Source: Dehalococcoidia bacterium (GTDB lineage: Bacteria > Chloroflexota > Dehalococcoidia > Dehalococcoidales > W498). Taken from it: a DNA stretch of 32,035 nt. The DNA lies in NCBI GenBank assembly GCA_011191875.1, contig DUFC01000011.1:1-32035 (forward strand). The letters are read 5' to 3'. Position numbers and translations under genes: made by a program. Under the pieces are notes generated by a model that saw nothing but the letters and a program-made list of their open reading frames with translations, had not been told where the DNA came from and did not search any database. Position 1 is the first letter of the stretch. Every line of letters begins with the position of its first letter. Below, in pieces: positions 1-6,716 of this stretch.

Positions 1-1
1 A

Positions 2-58
2 CCTGAAGTCCAGCCAGACGAGAAACTCCAGAAACTGTACCGCTTACTATTCTCATAA
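2..58 (+). CDS. 3' end of an unidentified coding frame (partial)
   Basis: A frame open from the window edge encodes 18 residues ending RLLFS and stops at the TAA at 56-58. A 19-base palindrome begins at the next base, which suits a gene end. The piece is too short to assign to any family, and an open frame of this length is also expected by chance. Confidence 0.2.
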   Translation, partial: PEVQPDEKLQKLYRLLFS

Positions 59-77
59 TGACACTATTATAGTGTCA
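59..77. terminator. 19-base palindrome after the first frame
   Basis: TGACACTA and TAGTGTCA form an 8-bp perfect stem around a 3-base loop (TTA). It begins right after the stop codon at 58. There is no T-tract on either side, so a classical intrinsic terminator is doubtful; a protein-binding operator is the alternative. Confidence 0.3.
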
Positions 78-118
78 CCTATCTATCTGAACCAGAGCAT
101 ACCCAAATTAAATGGTTT

Positions 119-217
119 TGTTAATATTCTACAATTTTGTCACCATCTAAGTGTTCTGAGAAAATGTCACCATTAAGGAGATGGTGTTATTGAACAGGAA
201 AGAGCAGAGGAGGTTGG
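119..217 (+). mobile_element. Left insertion-sequence scar (terminal region plus transposase start)
   Basis: Bases 119-173 match the reverse complement of 14120-14174 at 52 of 55 positions. Bases 190-216, which would encode LNRKEQRRL, match 14074-14100 at 24 of 27. The right-hand copy continues into a recognisable helix-turn-helix transposase N-terminus; this copy diverges after about base 217 and the frame closes at 277-279. Within the repeat TGTCACCAT occurs twice (138-146 and 165-173), as expected for transposase-binding repeats near an element end. The element reads inward, toward the ATPase gene. I infer a decayed insertion sequence of the ISNCY-like kind; the family name is from memory of the protein motif. 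Confidence 0.6.
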
Positions 218-240
218 TAAACAATCTCAAGTCCATGTGC

Positions 241-269
241 TTGTCAAGGAAACTCCAACGGGCTACAAT
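241..269 (+). promoter_or_regulatory. Sigma-70-type promoter for the ArsA-like gene
   Basis: TTGTCA (241-246) is separated by 17 bases from TACAAT (264-269). The predicted transcript start is near 276. GGGAG at 279-283 lies 8 bases before the GTG start at 292. The promoter begins just downstream of the insertion-sequence scar. Confidence 0.6.
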
Positions 270-291
270 ATGGAGATAGGGAGACATCAGC

Positions 292-1479
292 GTGAGAGTT
301 ATTCTATATACGGGAAAAGGAGGGGTGGGGAAAACCACAGTTGCTGCCGCCTCTGCTTTGCGCTCGGCAGAGTTGGGTTACAAAACCATTATTCTCAGCA
401 CCGATAGTGCTCATAGCCTTGCCGATTCCTTTGACCTTGGCCTAGGGAGTGAACCTCAGCTTATTATTCCTAACCTTTGGGGGCAGGAACCGGAAATAAC
501 ACACACCTTGGGAAATCGCTGGGGCACTATCCAGAAATGGGTATCAGCCCTCTTGGCGTGGCGGGGAATGGATGAAATAATCGCCGATGAGATGACAGTT
601 CTTCCCGGAATGGAGGAGCTAGCCAACCTTTTGTATATCGCTGAATACTACCGGAGTGGAGAATATGAAGTCATTATCGTGGATTGTGCTCCTACGGGGG
701 AGACACTGCGCTTCCTTGCTTTCCCCGAGATATTGCACTGGTGGATGGAAAAGATATTCCCCATCGAGCGTAAAGCAGTAAGTCTGGCACGTCCCCTAGT
801 TAGTGCACTGACAAATATCCCCATCCCTAATGATGAGGTCTTCATCTCAGTGGAGAACCTATATTCTGAGCTTAACGAAATAAAGGCTCTCCTCGGCAAT
901 CAAGATGTAACCTCGGTGCGTCTAGTGGTCAATCCAGAGAAAATGGTAATCAAGGAAGCACAGCGCACCTTTACCTATCTTAACCTCTATGGTTATCTCA
1001 CCGACCTCATTATCTGTAATCGCGTAATTCCTAGTAAGGTAGCTGACCAGTATTTTAATTTCTGGAAAGAGAGCCAAAGCAAATATTATAGGGTTATTGA
1101 GGAGTGCTTTGCTCCTCTTCCCATCTCAACCATACCCCTTCTTGACCGGGAGGTAGTAGGCATCCCCATGCTTGAAGTTATAGCTGATACCCTCTACCAG
1201 GAAGACGACCCCACTAGCCTTTACTTTCAGGGGCAGGTTCAAGATTTGCAGAAAGAGGATGCACACTTCATCCTTACCTTGTCCCTCCCTCTAATTGAAA
1301 AGGGAGACATTTCTCTGACGCAGAGCAGTGATGAACTCATCATTCGGGTAGGAAACTTCAAACGGAATATCATCCTCCCCCATACTTTGGTTGGTTTAGC
1401 TGCTACCAAAGCAAAATTTGAAGAGGGTAAGCTAAGAATCCAGTTTAACCAACGGGAAGGAGGTGAAAAGCATGGCTAA
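292..1479 (+). CDS. ArsA/Get3-family ATPase
   Basis: A 395-residue P-loop ATPase of the ArsA/GET3 family (anion-pump or tail-anchored-protein targeting ATPases). The deviant Walker A GKGGVGKTT is at residues 8-16, followed by the switch-type STDSAHSLADSF near 36-47 and VDCAPTGETLRFL near 128-140, all hallmarks of the family. After the ATPase domain, roughly residues 320-390 look like the alpha-crystallin-like domain often found at the C-terminus of bacterial members. The GTG start is chosen because MRVILYTGKGG begins exactly where the family begins and GGGAG lies 8 bases upstream. There is no arsenic-resistance gene (arsB, arsC, arsR) nearby, so an arsenite role is not supported; a chaperone or targeting role is more likely. 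It overlaps the next gene by 8 bases. Family assignment is firm; substrate is unknown. Confidence 0.9.
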   Translation: MRVILYTGKGGVGKTTVAAASALRSAELGYKTIILSTDSAHSLADSFDLGLGSEPQLIIPNLWGQEPEITHTLGNRWGTIQKWVSALLAWRGMDEIIADEMTVLPGMEELANLLYIAEYYRSGEYEVIIVDCAPTGETLRFLAFPEILHWWMEKIFPIERKAVSLARPLVSALTNIPIPNDEVFISVENLYSELNEIKALLGNQDVTSVRLVVNPEKMVIKEAQRTFTYLNLYGYLTDLIICNRVIPSKVADQYFNFWKESQSKYYRVIEECFAPLPISTIPLLDREVVGIPMLEVIADTLYQEDDPTSLYFQGQVQDLQKEDAHFILTLSLPLIEKGDISLTQSSDELIIRVGNFKRNIILPHTLVGLAATKAKFEEGKLRIQFNQREGGEKHG

Positions 1480-1693
1480 GAAAGTTTTTGAAGTTGAGTA
1501 TCACCCGGGAGAGGAGGTAGTATTGCGCTTCAAAGCGCCAATACTCTCCGTTGTGCCTGAGGCAACCAGGGAGCATTTCAAAACAGCCCACAAAGAAGCA
1601 CTATTAGCCCTTCGCAGTTTGCTTGATAAGGCGATAGAGCGGTCTGAGGAAGCCGAGAAGACTAAGGAAAGAACTAAAATAGAGGTTGAGTGA
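1472..1693 (+). CDS. Small protein translationally coupled to the ArsA-like ATPase
   Basis: A 73-residue soluble protein of no family I recognise. It begins MAKKVFEVEYHPGEE and ends in a charged, helix-forming region from about residue 35 (many Glu, Lys and Arg). An in-frame start 9 bases upstream (1463) is possible, but AAGGAGGTG at 1457-1465 is placed for the ATG at 1472. The 8-base overlap with the ATPase gene implies coupled translation and a linked role, for example as a partner or regulator of the ATPase. A terminator hairpin follows at once, so this looks like a two-gene unit. Confidence 0.75.
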   Translation: MAKKVFEVEYHPGEEVVLRFKAPILSVVPEATREHFKTAHKEALLALRSLLDKAIERSEEAEKTKERTKIEVE

Positions 1694-1729
1694 GTTAGAA
1701 AACATCTAAAGCTTTAGGTGCTAACTTTT
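1694..1729. terminator. Bidirectional terminator hairpin between convergent genes
   Basis: GTTAG (1694-1698) pairs with CTAAC (1721-1725), enclosing the near-palindrome at 1703-1720 centred on CTAAAGCTTTAG. TTTT follows at 1726-1729 on the plus strand. On the minus strand the inner stem is followed by TTTT (complement of 1699-1702). It sits between the stop of the small plus-strand gene and the stop of the minus-strand membrane protein gene. Confidence 0.6.
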
Positions 1730-1738
1730 AGCTGTACC

Positions 1739-2215
1739 CTACTCCACCATTCTAGACTGCTTGATAGCGAGAACTATACTGCCTACCACTCCCACTAAAA
1801 ACCCTATTGGGCATATAAAGATTGCCACGATGAAGAATACCACATGAAAGACCTCCATCGCATGGCTTAATGCAGCAATGTGGCTGGTCATTATGGCTAA
1901 AGCATAAAAGGCATTGTGCAGAAAGACACTGATAAAAAATCCTACAGCGGAAGCTCCGGTCAATAATAAGAACTTTTTAAGTATCCCTCCTACTTTTCCC
2001 TTCACAGTTAGAAATATTAATACCACACCTAGCAGAAAGAAAATGGATCCAGAGACGATGATAAAAAGAAAGAAACGAAAACCTATAAGTAATTCTCTAA
2101 GTGCTGGAATGAAAAGTACACTGGCTATTACAATGAAAACTCCTACCAATGCCCAAAATATTGACCAACTTAATTTCCCCTTCACTTCCTCTAACCTCCT
2201 ATTAGTATTAACCAC
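1739..2215 (-). CDS. Four-helix membrane protein, function unknown
   Basis: A 158-residue protein with about four hydrophobic segments (roughly residues 16-36, 46-70, 83-110 and 122-150) after a short charged N-terminus. No family motif is recognised. The start is GTG; no ATG, GTG or TTG lies upstream before the in-frame TAG at 2255-2257. It is the last gene of a compact minus-strand cluster behind rmuC and two very small genes; the 31-residue gene ends 13 bases before this start, which suggests coupled translation. Convergent with the ArsA-linked gene, sharing a hairpin. Confidence 0.7.
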   Translation of the reverse strand: MVNTNRRLEEVKGKLSWSIFWALVGVFIVIASVLFIPALRELLIGFRFFLFIIVSGSIFFLLGVVLIFLTVKGKVGGILKKFLLLTGASAVGFFISVFLHNAFYALAIMTSHIAALSHAMEVFHVVFFIVAIFICPIGFLVGVVGSIVLAIKQSRMVE

Positions 2216-2228
2216 TTCCGGCTCATCC

Positions 2229-2324
2229 TCAGCATGATTGTACCAAGAGGAGAACTAAGCCAACACAGAGCATAAGGATACTAATCCCTAATAAGATATA
2301 CAGGGTACGAAGGCGTTGATTCAT
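2229..2324 (-). CDS. 31-residue single-helix membrane peptide
   Basis: A 31-residue frame starting MNQRLRTLYILLG and ending LLLVQSC. One hydrophobic segment spans about residues 8-28 after a basic N-terminus, so it should lie in the inner membrane with the N-terminus inside. Support: AAAGGAG lies 7 bases upstream of the ATG; the ATG overlaps the stop of the preceding 38-residue gene in an ATGA arrangement; and its stop is just before the next membrane protein. No homologue is recognised. It may be a small subunit for the 158-residue membrane protein. Confidence 0.55.
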   Translation of the reverse strand: MNQRLRTLYILLGISILMLCVGLVLLLVQSC

Positions 2325-2437
2325 TTCCTACTCCTTTGCTTGTTCAATCTATACTTATCGGCAACCTTCTTGAGCTGTTTTATCGCCCTGCCCGATTTAA
2401 ACCTATTTAGATTAACAAATCCCCTGGTTCTGTTCAT
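2321..2437 (-). CDS. 38-residue basic peptide
   Basis: A 38-residue, strongly basic frame (about 13 Lys and Arg; starts MNRTRGFVNLNRF, ends KQRSRK). It starts 3 bases after the rmuC stop and its own stop overlaps the next start (ATGA). The Shine-Dalgarno is weak (GAGGG inside the rmuC end), so it would depend on coupling to rmuC translation. The basic composition would suit nucleic-acid binding, but that is inference. No family recognised. Confidence 0.45.
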   Translation of the reverse strand: MNRTRGFVNLNRFKSGRAIKQLKKVADKYRLNKQRSRK

Positions 2438-2440
2438 TTA

Positions 2441-3397
2441 TTACTTACCCTCATTGCCTGTCTGATTGTCCCCTTCGGGTAGTTCTTCAACACGAGCTTC
2501 ACCGGCAAGTCGCAGCTTATCCCCAAGCCTGTCAAGCTTGCTACTTGCCTTGTCATATTTAGTTACGGTGTCATGAATATGTCCACCCAATATTTTGTAG
2601 TCATCTTGAAAATCCATAAGATCACCCTGCAGACGCCCCAAATGTCCAAGGATGTCACGAGCGGTTTTCTCAATATGTAACCCCTTTAGCCCCAGTACAA
2701 TAACCTGTAAATAGGCATAAAAGCTATTTGGTGAAACCGGGATAACCCTCTTTTGGAGAGAGTAGGAATATATCTCACTTTCTTCAGCATAACCACGGAG
2801 TATAGTCTCGTAATAAATGTTTTCTGCCGGAATATACATAAGGGCAAAGTCAAACGTATTTTCGTCAGGCAGAATGTATTTGGTTACATCGTCAATATGC
2901 TTTTTAATAGTGCGAGTGAATTGCCTTCGTAAGGATACTTGCTCCTCTTCAGATTCTGCTGCAATTATTCGCTTAAAATCTTCTAAAGGGAACTTGGAAT
3001 CAATGGGGACAAGATTTTCACCGATTCGAATGACCGCATCAACAGTCTCACCGTTTCGGAACCTATATTGGAGTGAGTAATTATCACGCGGTAGAATATC
3101 AGCCAGCAGTCTCTCCAGCAGGAGTTCACCAAAACCACCTCTAAATTTTGGTGCGCGTAAAATCTCTTGTAAACCAGAGATACTCTTGCCAACTTCTTGG
3201 ATTTCTTCTGTTCGTTGTGTAAGTTCCCCCAAACTTTCTTTAACCTCTCCGAAGACTTTGGTAGTGTCAGCTATTCTTTCTCCCACTGTTTTCGATAGGG
3301 TGTCGCCTTGCTCTCTCCACCTCTGGCTTGCACGAAGCCTGTCCCAAAGGAAAAAGCCGACCAAAATCACTAGAAGGACAATTATTACGATTTCCAT
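2441..3397 (-). CDS. rmuC: RmuC-family DNA recombination protein
   Basis: A 318-residue member of the RmuC family, predicted nuclease-like proteins that limit inversions at short inverted repeats. An N-terminal membrane anchor (about residues 2-20) is followed by a predicted coiled coil (about 25-80) and the RmuC core, with GGFGELLLERLL near 85-100 and the hallmark PIDSKFPLEDF near 130-145. It is shorter than E. coli RmuC (about 475 residues), mainly from a shorter coiled coil. A TTG four codons upstream (3409) is possible, but GGAG lies 6 bases before the ATG at 3397. Head of a four-gene minus-strand cluster. Confidence 0.9.
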   Translation of the reverse strand: MEIVIIVLLVILVGFFLWDRLRASQRWREQGDTLSKTVGERIADTTKVFGEVKESLGELTQRTEEIQEVGKSISGLQEILRAPKFRGGFGELLLERLLADILPRDNYSLQYRFRNGETVDAVIRIGENLVPIDSKFPLEDFKRIIAAESEEEQVSLRRQFTRTIKKHIDDVTKYILPDENTFDFALMYIPAENIYYETILRGYAEESEIYSYSLQKRVIPVSPNSFYAYLQVIVLGLKGLHIEKTARDILGHLGRLQGDLMDFQDDYKILGGHIHDTVTKYDKASSKLDRLGDKLRLAGEARVEELPEGDNQTGNEGK

Positions 3398-3451
3398 TAT
3401 TATCTCCAAGTGTTTTCCCGTTGGGCTTTTTAGCAGTAACTACCTGACTTC

Positions 3452-3457
3452 ATTATA
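3452..3457 (-). promoter_or_regulatory. Possible -10 box for rmuC
   Basis: The minus strand reads TATAAT here, about 55 bases before the rmuC ATG. No convincing -35 hexamer is found at 16-18 bases upstream, so the promoter call rests on the -10 alone. Confidence 0.3.
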
Positions 3458-3538
3458 CACTATAAATTAGTTAGATAGACACCATTTTGATGACCATTAC
3501 CCATCGTAAGTAGTATCGCCTATAATTGGTTAATTCAG

Positions 3539-3739
3539 GTGCGGAGATGTAAAGCACTATGGGAAATCAACAGGGTATTGAAACCCGGTGGAATACTAGC
3601 TATAACTGAATTTCTACCTGACCCGGACTATCCTTGGCGCTTGACCACTATCAAACTATGCAAGTACGAAGGATTTATCCCGGAGGGTAATCTAGGTAAT
3701 TTGTGGAATTACACGGTAAGATTTAAGAAGCCGTTCTAA
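3539..3739 (+). pseudogene. C-terminal remnant of a class I SAM-dependent methyltransferase
   Basis: The frame encodes EINRVLKPGGILAITEF, the post-motif-III region of UbiE/Methyltransf_11-type enzymes, then a natural C-terminus ending YTVRFKKPF. The SAM-binding motifs (about the first 100 residues) are absent: the frame is open only back to 3494 and what lies before 3539 does not resemble the family. There is no Shine-Dalgarno before the GTG at 3539. It is best read as a 5'-truncated gene left beside the end of the nuo operon. Confidence 0.7.
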
Positions 3740-3752
3740 GGGCAGTCCTCAG

Positions 3753-5213
3753 TTAGAAACCGAATATCTTGGCGGCTGCTTCGGCGAGCTTCATTACGAA
3801 ACCAGGGATAATACCCAGTAGTAAGACGCCCAGGCAGGAGACGGATAGAGCTAATCTCAGGGCTCCGGAAGAAGGCACCTTTTCCTCGGAGACTGGCTTA
3901 CCAAGCCACATCACCTTGACTACCCGGAGATAGTAGTAGGCAGATATTACACTGTTGAGCACAGCAATAATGACCAGCCACAACAAGCCATGCTGCACCG
4001 CTCCGCTAAAGATATAGAACTTGGCTATAAACCCGGCGGCTGGTGGCATGCCAATAAGAGAAATAAGACACAGGGTCAAACCTAAAGCCAGTAGCGGTGC
4101 CCGCTTGCCCATACCGGAATAATCCTCAATTAGGTCGCTATTGACCTTATTGGAGATGGCAATGATAGCCGTAAATGCTCCCAGGTTAGTTAAAGCATAA
4201 CTGGCTAAGAAGAAGAGAACAGCGCTCCGCCCAACCGCATCAGTCACTGGAGACAACCCCACTGCGGCTAACCCCACCATAAGATAGCCCGCCTGAGCTA
4301 TACTGGAGTAACCTAGCATACGTTTGATGTTGGTCTGGGGGAGGGCAGTTACATTGCCCACGGTCATACCGATAGCAGCAAGCACAGCGAAGACTAACCC
4401 CCAGTCTAGACTCAGCCATTGTGGTAGGCCAAAGGCAGAGTAGAAAACCCGCAATATAATGGCGAAACCGGCAGCCTTGCTAGCCACCGAGAGATAGGCG
4501 GTTACTGGTGTTGGCGCCCCTTCATAAACATCAGGCACCCACATCTGGAAGGGCACAGCCGCAATCTTAAAGCCGAAGCCGGCTACCAGTAATACTATGC
4601 CCAGAATAAGCCCTGGGCTATCCAGAATACCTGACAAAGACATAGTCTGGATAACCTGGGCAATCTCTCCTAGCTGTGTCTTCCCGGTAAAGCCAAAGAT
4701 GAGTGCCATGCCATAAAGAAGTACTGCCGAGGCTATAGCACCAAGCAGCAAGTATTTGAGTGAAGCCTCACTTGACTTGGGGTCTTTGAGAAAGCCAACC
4801 AGAACATATAAAGATATGCTGGTCAGCTCTAATGCAACATAAAGAGAAATTAGCTCAGTTGTAGCCGCCATTAGCATCATGCCTAGAGTTGATAGAAGTA
4901 TCAGAGCATAGTATTCACCCTGAAAGCGAGTAAACTTGGATACATAATCGGTAGAAGCCAGGATAACCAGGGCGGCAATACCTAAAAATAACAGTTTGAA
5001 GAACAGGGCAAAGTTATCCACCGCCAGCATATTATTGAAGATGGCCTGAGAGTTGCCTCCCCACATAGCTATAGTGAAGCCAGCAGATACCACCAACCCA
5101 GCTATGCTGACTATGGCCAGCAGCCCCTTCCGCTGGATAACAAGGTCAAGCAAGATTACCACTATAGCGCAGGCAATTAAGCACAACTCTGGTATAAATA
5201 GCTGAAGATTCAA
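3753..5213 (-). CDS. nuoN: NADH-quinone oxidoreductase subunit N
   Basis: A 486-residue antiporter-like membrane subunit of complex I with about 14 transmembrane helices. The helix-5 glutamate lies in LYVALELTSISLYVL, and the helix-7 lysine and broken-helix motif lie in FKIAAVPFQMWVPDVYEG; these are parts of the proton path in NuoN. Length matches the family. The TTG start has AGGAG 8 bases upstream. Last gene of the nuo operon, 12 bases after nuoM. Confidence 0.97.
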   Translation of the reverse strand: MNLQLFIPELCLIACAIVVILLDLVIQRKGLLAIVSIAGLVVSAGFTIAMWGGNSQAIFNNMLAVDNFALFFKLLFLGIAALVILASTDYVSKFTRFQGEYYALILLSTLGMMLMAATTELISLYVALELTSISLYVLVGFLKDPKSSEASLKYLLLGAIASAVLLYGMALIFGFTGKTQLGEIAQVIQTMSLSGILDSPGLILGIVLLVAGFGFKIAAVPFQMWVPDVYEGAPTPVTAYLSVASKAAGFAIILRVFYSAFGLPQWLSLDWGLVFAVLAAIGMTVGNVTALPQTNIKRMLGYSSIAQAGYLMVGLAAVGLSPVTDAVGRSAVLFFLASYALTNLGAFTAIIAISNKVNSDLIEDYSGMGKRAPLLALGLTLCLISLIGMPPAAGFIAKFYIFSGAVQHGLLWLVIIAVLNSVISAYYYLRVVKVMWLGKPVSEEKVPSSGALRLALSVSCLGVLLLGIIPGFVMKLAEAAAKIFGF

Positions 5214-5225
5214 AAGTCTGCTCCT

Positions 5226-6710
5226 TTACCCTCCTAGTAAGCCCACTATGGGCGAAATGCCGAGTTTAATAATATCAGTTATAATTGCCGGATAGATACC
5301 AACCAGCATAATCAAAACAATGAAGGCGGACATATATACCCTTTCCAAACCGTCAGCATCCTTTATACCATTGTATTGCTCCAGTACCGGACCGTAGAAT
5401 GTCCGCTGTAACATCCACAGTATATAGCCAGCGGCCAGGACAACACCCAATACTGCCAAGATGGTACAGACCTGCATGCCACTAAAAGCGGTGCTGGAGA
5501 AGCTGCCGATAAAGGTTATGAACTCAGCGGCAAAGCCGCTGGTAGTTGGCATGCCTAGACCGCCTAATCCCGCTATTGAGAAGACAACAGCGATAATCGG
5601 TATCTGCCGTGCCAGACCGCCAAGTTTACTAAGGTCCCGCTCGCCAACATTGTGTATGGTTAAACCGGCCATAGCAAACAGAAGACCGGTGATAAGACCA
5701 TGACTGACCATCTGCAGGGCAGCCCCAGTCAGGCTCACCTGACCCAGAGCAAAGACACCAAGTAGCACAAAGCCCATATGACTAACGCTACTATAAGCGA
5801 TTAGCCGCTTCAGGTCAGTCTGCCTTAGGGTTAATGCTGCCCCATAGAGCACACTAATCACGGCTAATATAACCAGTAAGGGGGCATAATCTCTAGCAAC
5901 CTGGGGGAAGATACTCACGCACACACGAATCATCCCATAACCACCCATCTTAATTAGTGCCCCGGCTAACATTACACTCCCTGCAGTCGGGGCATCAGTA
6001 TGGGCGTCAGGCAACCAAGTGTGCACAGGGACAACGGGCAGCTTAACAGCGAAGCCAGTTAGAAGCAGGAAGAAGATGGCTGCTGCCGGCATAATAGACT
6101 GCACCATACCAAGTCCGCCCTCGGCCAGTTCAATCATACTCAAACTACCAGTGGTGAAGTAGAGACTAAGGATGCCAGCCAGCATCATAGCACTGCCAAA
6201 TAAGGTGTAAACAACGTACTTTATCGCTGAGTATTCTTTTCTGCCTGACCCCCAGACAGAGATTAAGAAATACATCGGAATGACCTCTATCTCCCAGAAG
6301 ATGAAGAAGAGCAGCAGATCAAGGGAGCAAAATACCCCCAGAATGCTTGCCTCCAGAAGCAATAGCCAGGCAAAATACTCACGAATTCTGAGGTTAATCT
6401 TCCACGAGATGAGAACCACTATGAAACCGAGGAAGGCAGTCAGCACTACCAGAGGCAGGCTCAAGCCATCAACCCCCAGATGGTAGTGAGCATTGATAGC
6501 CGGAATCCATGACAGCTTCTCCTGAAATTGCATTACCACTAGTGACCTATCAAATTGGCAGAAGAGAAATACGGATAGAGCCAGAGGAATAAGGGTAAAA
6601 ATGGCAGCGATACGCTTAATCAACCGGGCTGATAGCCCGGGTATAAACGCAATTAAAATTGCCCCGAGCACCGGCAAGAAGATTATCGTTGTTAGATAAT
6701 TAAAGTCCAT
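5226..6710 (-). CDS. nuoM: NADH-quinone oxidoreductase subunit M
   Basis: A 494-residue antiporter-like subunit with about 14 transmembrane helices. Proton-channel residues are visible: the FFIFWEIEVIPMYFLI motif with Glu140 and Glu142, and Lys223 in VKLPVVPVHTWLPDAH with the conserved HTWLPDAHTDAP loop. Its length is typical. It begins 6 bases after the nuoL stop, as expected for co-translated subunits. Confidence 0.97.
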   Translation of the reverse strand: MDFNYLTTIIFLPVLGAILIAFIPGLSARLIKRIAAIFTLIPLALSVFLFCQFDRSLVVMQFQEKLSWIPAINAHYHLGVDGLSLPLVVLTAFLGFIVVLISWKINLRIREYFAWLLLLEASILGVFCSLDLLLFFIFWEIEVIPMYFLISVWGSGRKEYSAIKYVVYTLFGSAMMLAGILSLYFTTGSLSMIELAEGGLGMVQSIMPAAAIFFLLLTGFAVKLPVVPVHTWLPDAHTDAPTAGSVMLAGALIKMGGYGMIRVCVSIFPQVARDYAPLLVILAVISVLYGAALTLRQTDLKRLIAYSSVSHMGFVLLGVFALGQVSLTGAALQMVSHGLITGLLFAMAGLTIHNVGERDLSKLGGLARQIPIIAVVFSIAGLGGLGMPTTSGFAAEFITFIGSFSSTAFSGMQVCTILAVLGVVLAAGYILWMLQRTFYGPVLEQYNGIKDADGLERVYMSAFIVLIMLVGIYPAIITDIIKLGISPIVGLLGG

Positions 6711-6716
6711 AAATCC

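Noticed and set aside
147-338. 63-residue minus-strand frame at the left end
   Set aside because: It lies opposite the insertion-sequence scar and the start of the ATPase gene, has no family resemblance and no ribosome-binding site.
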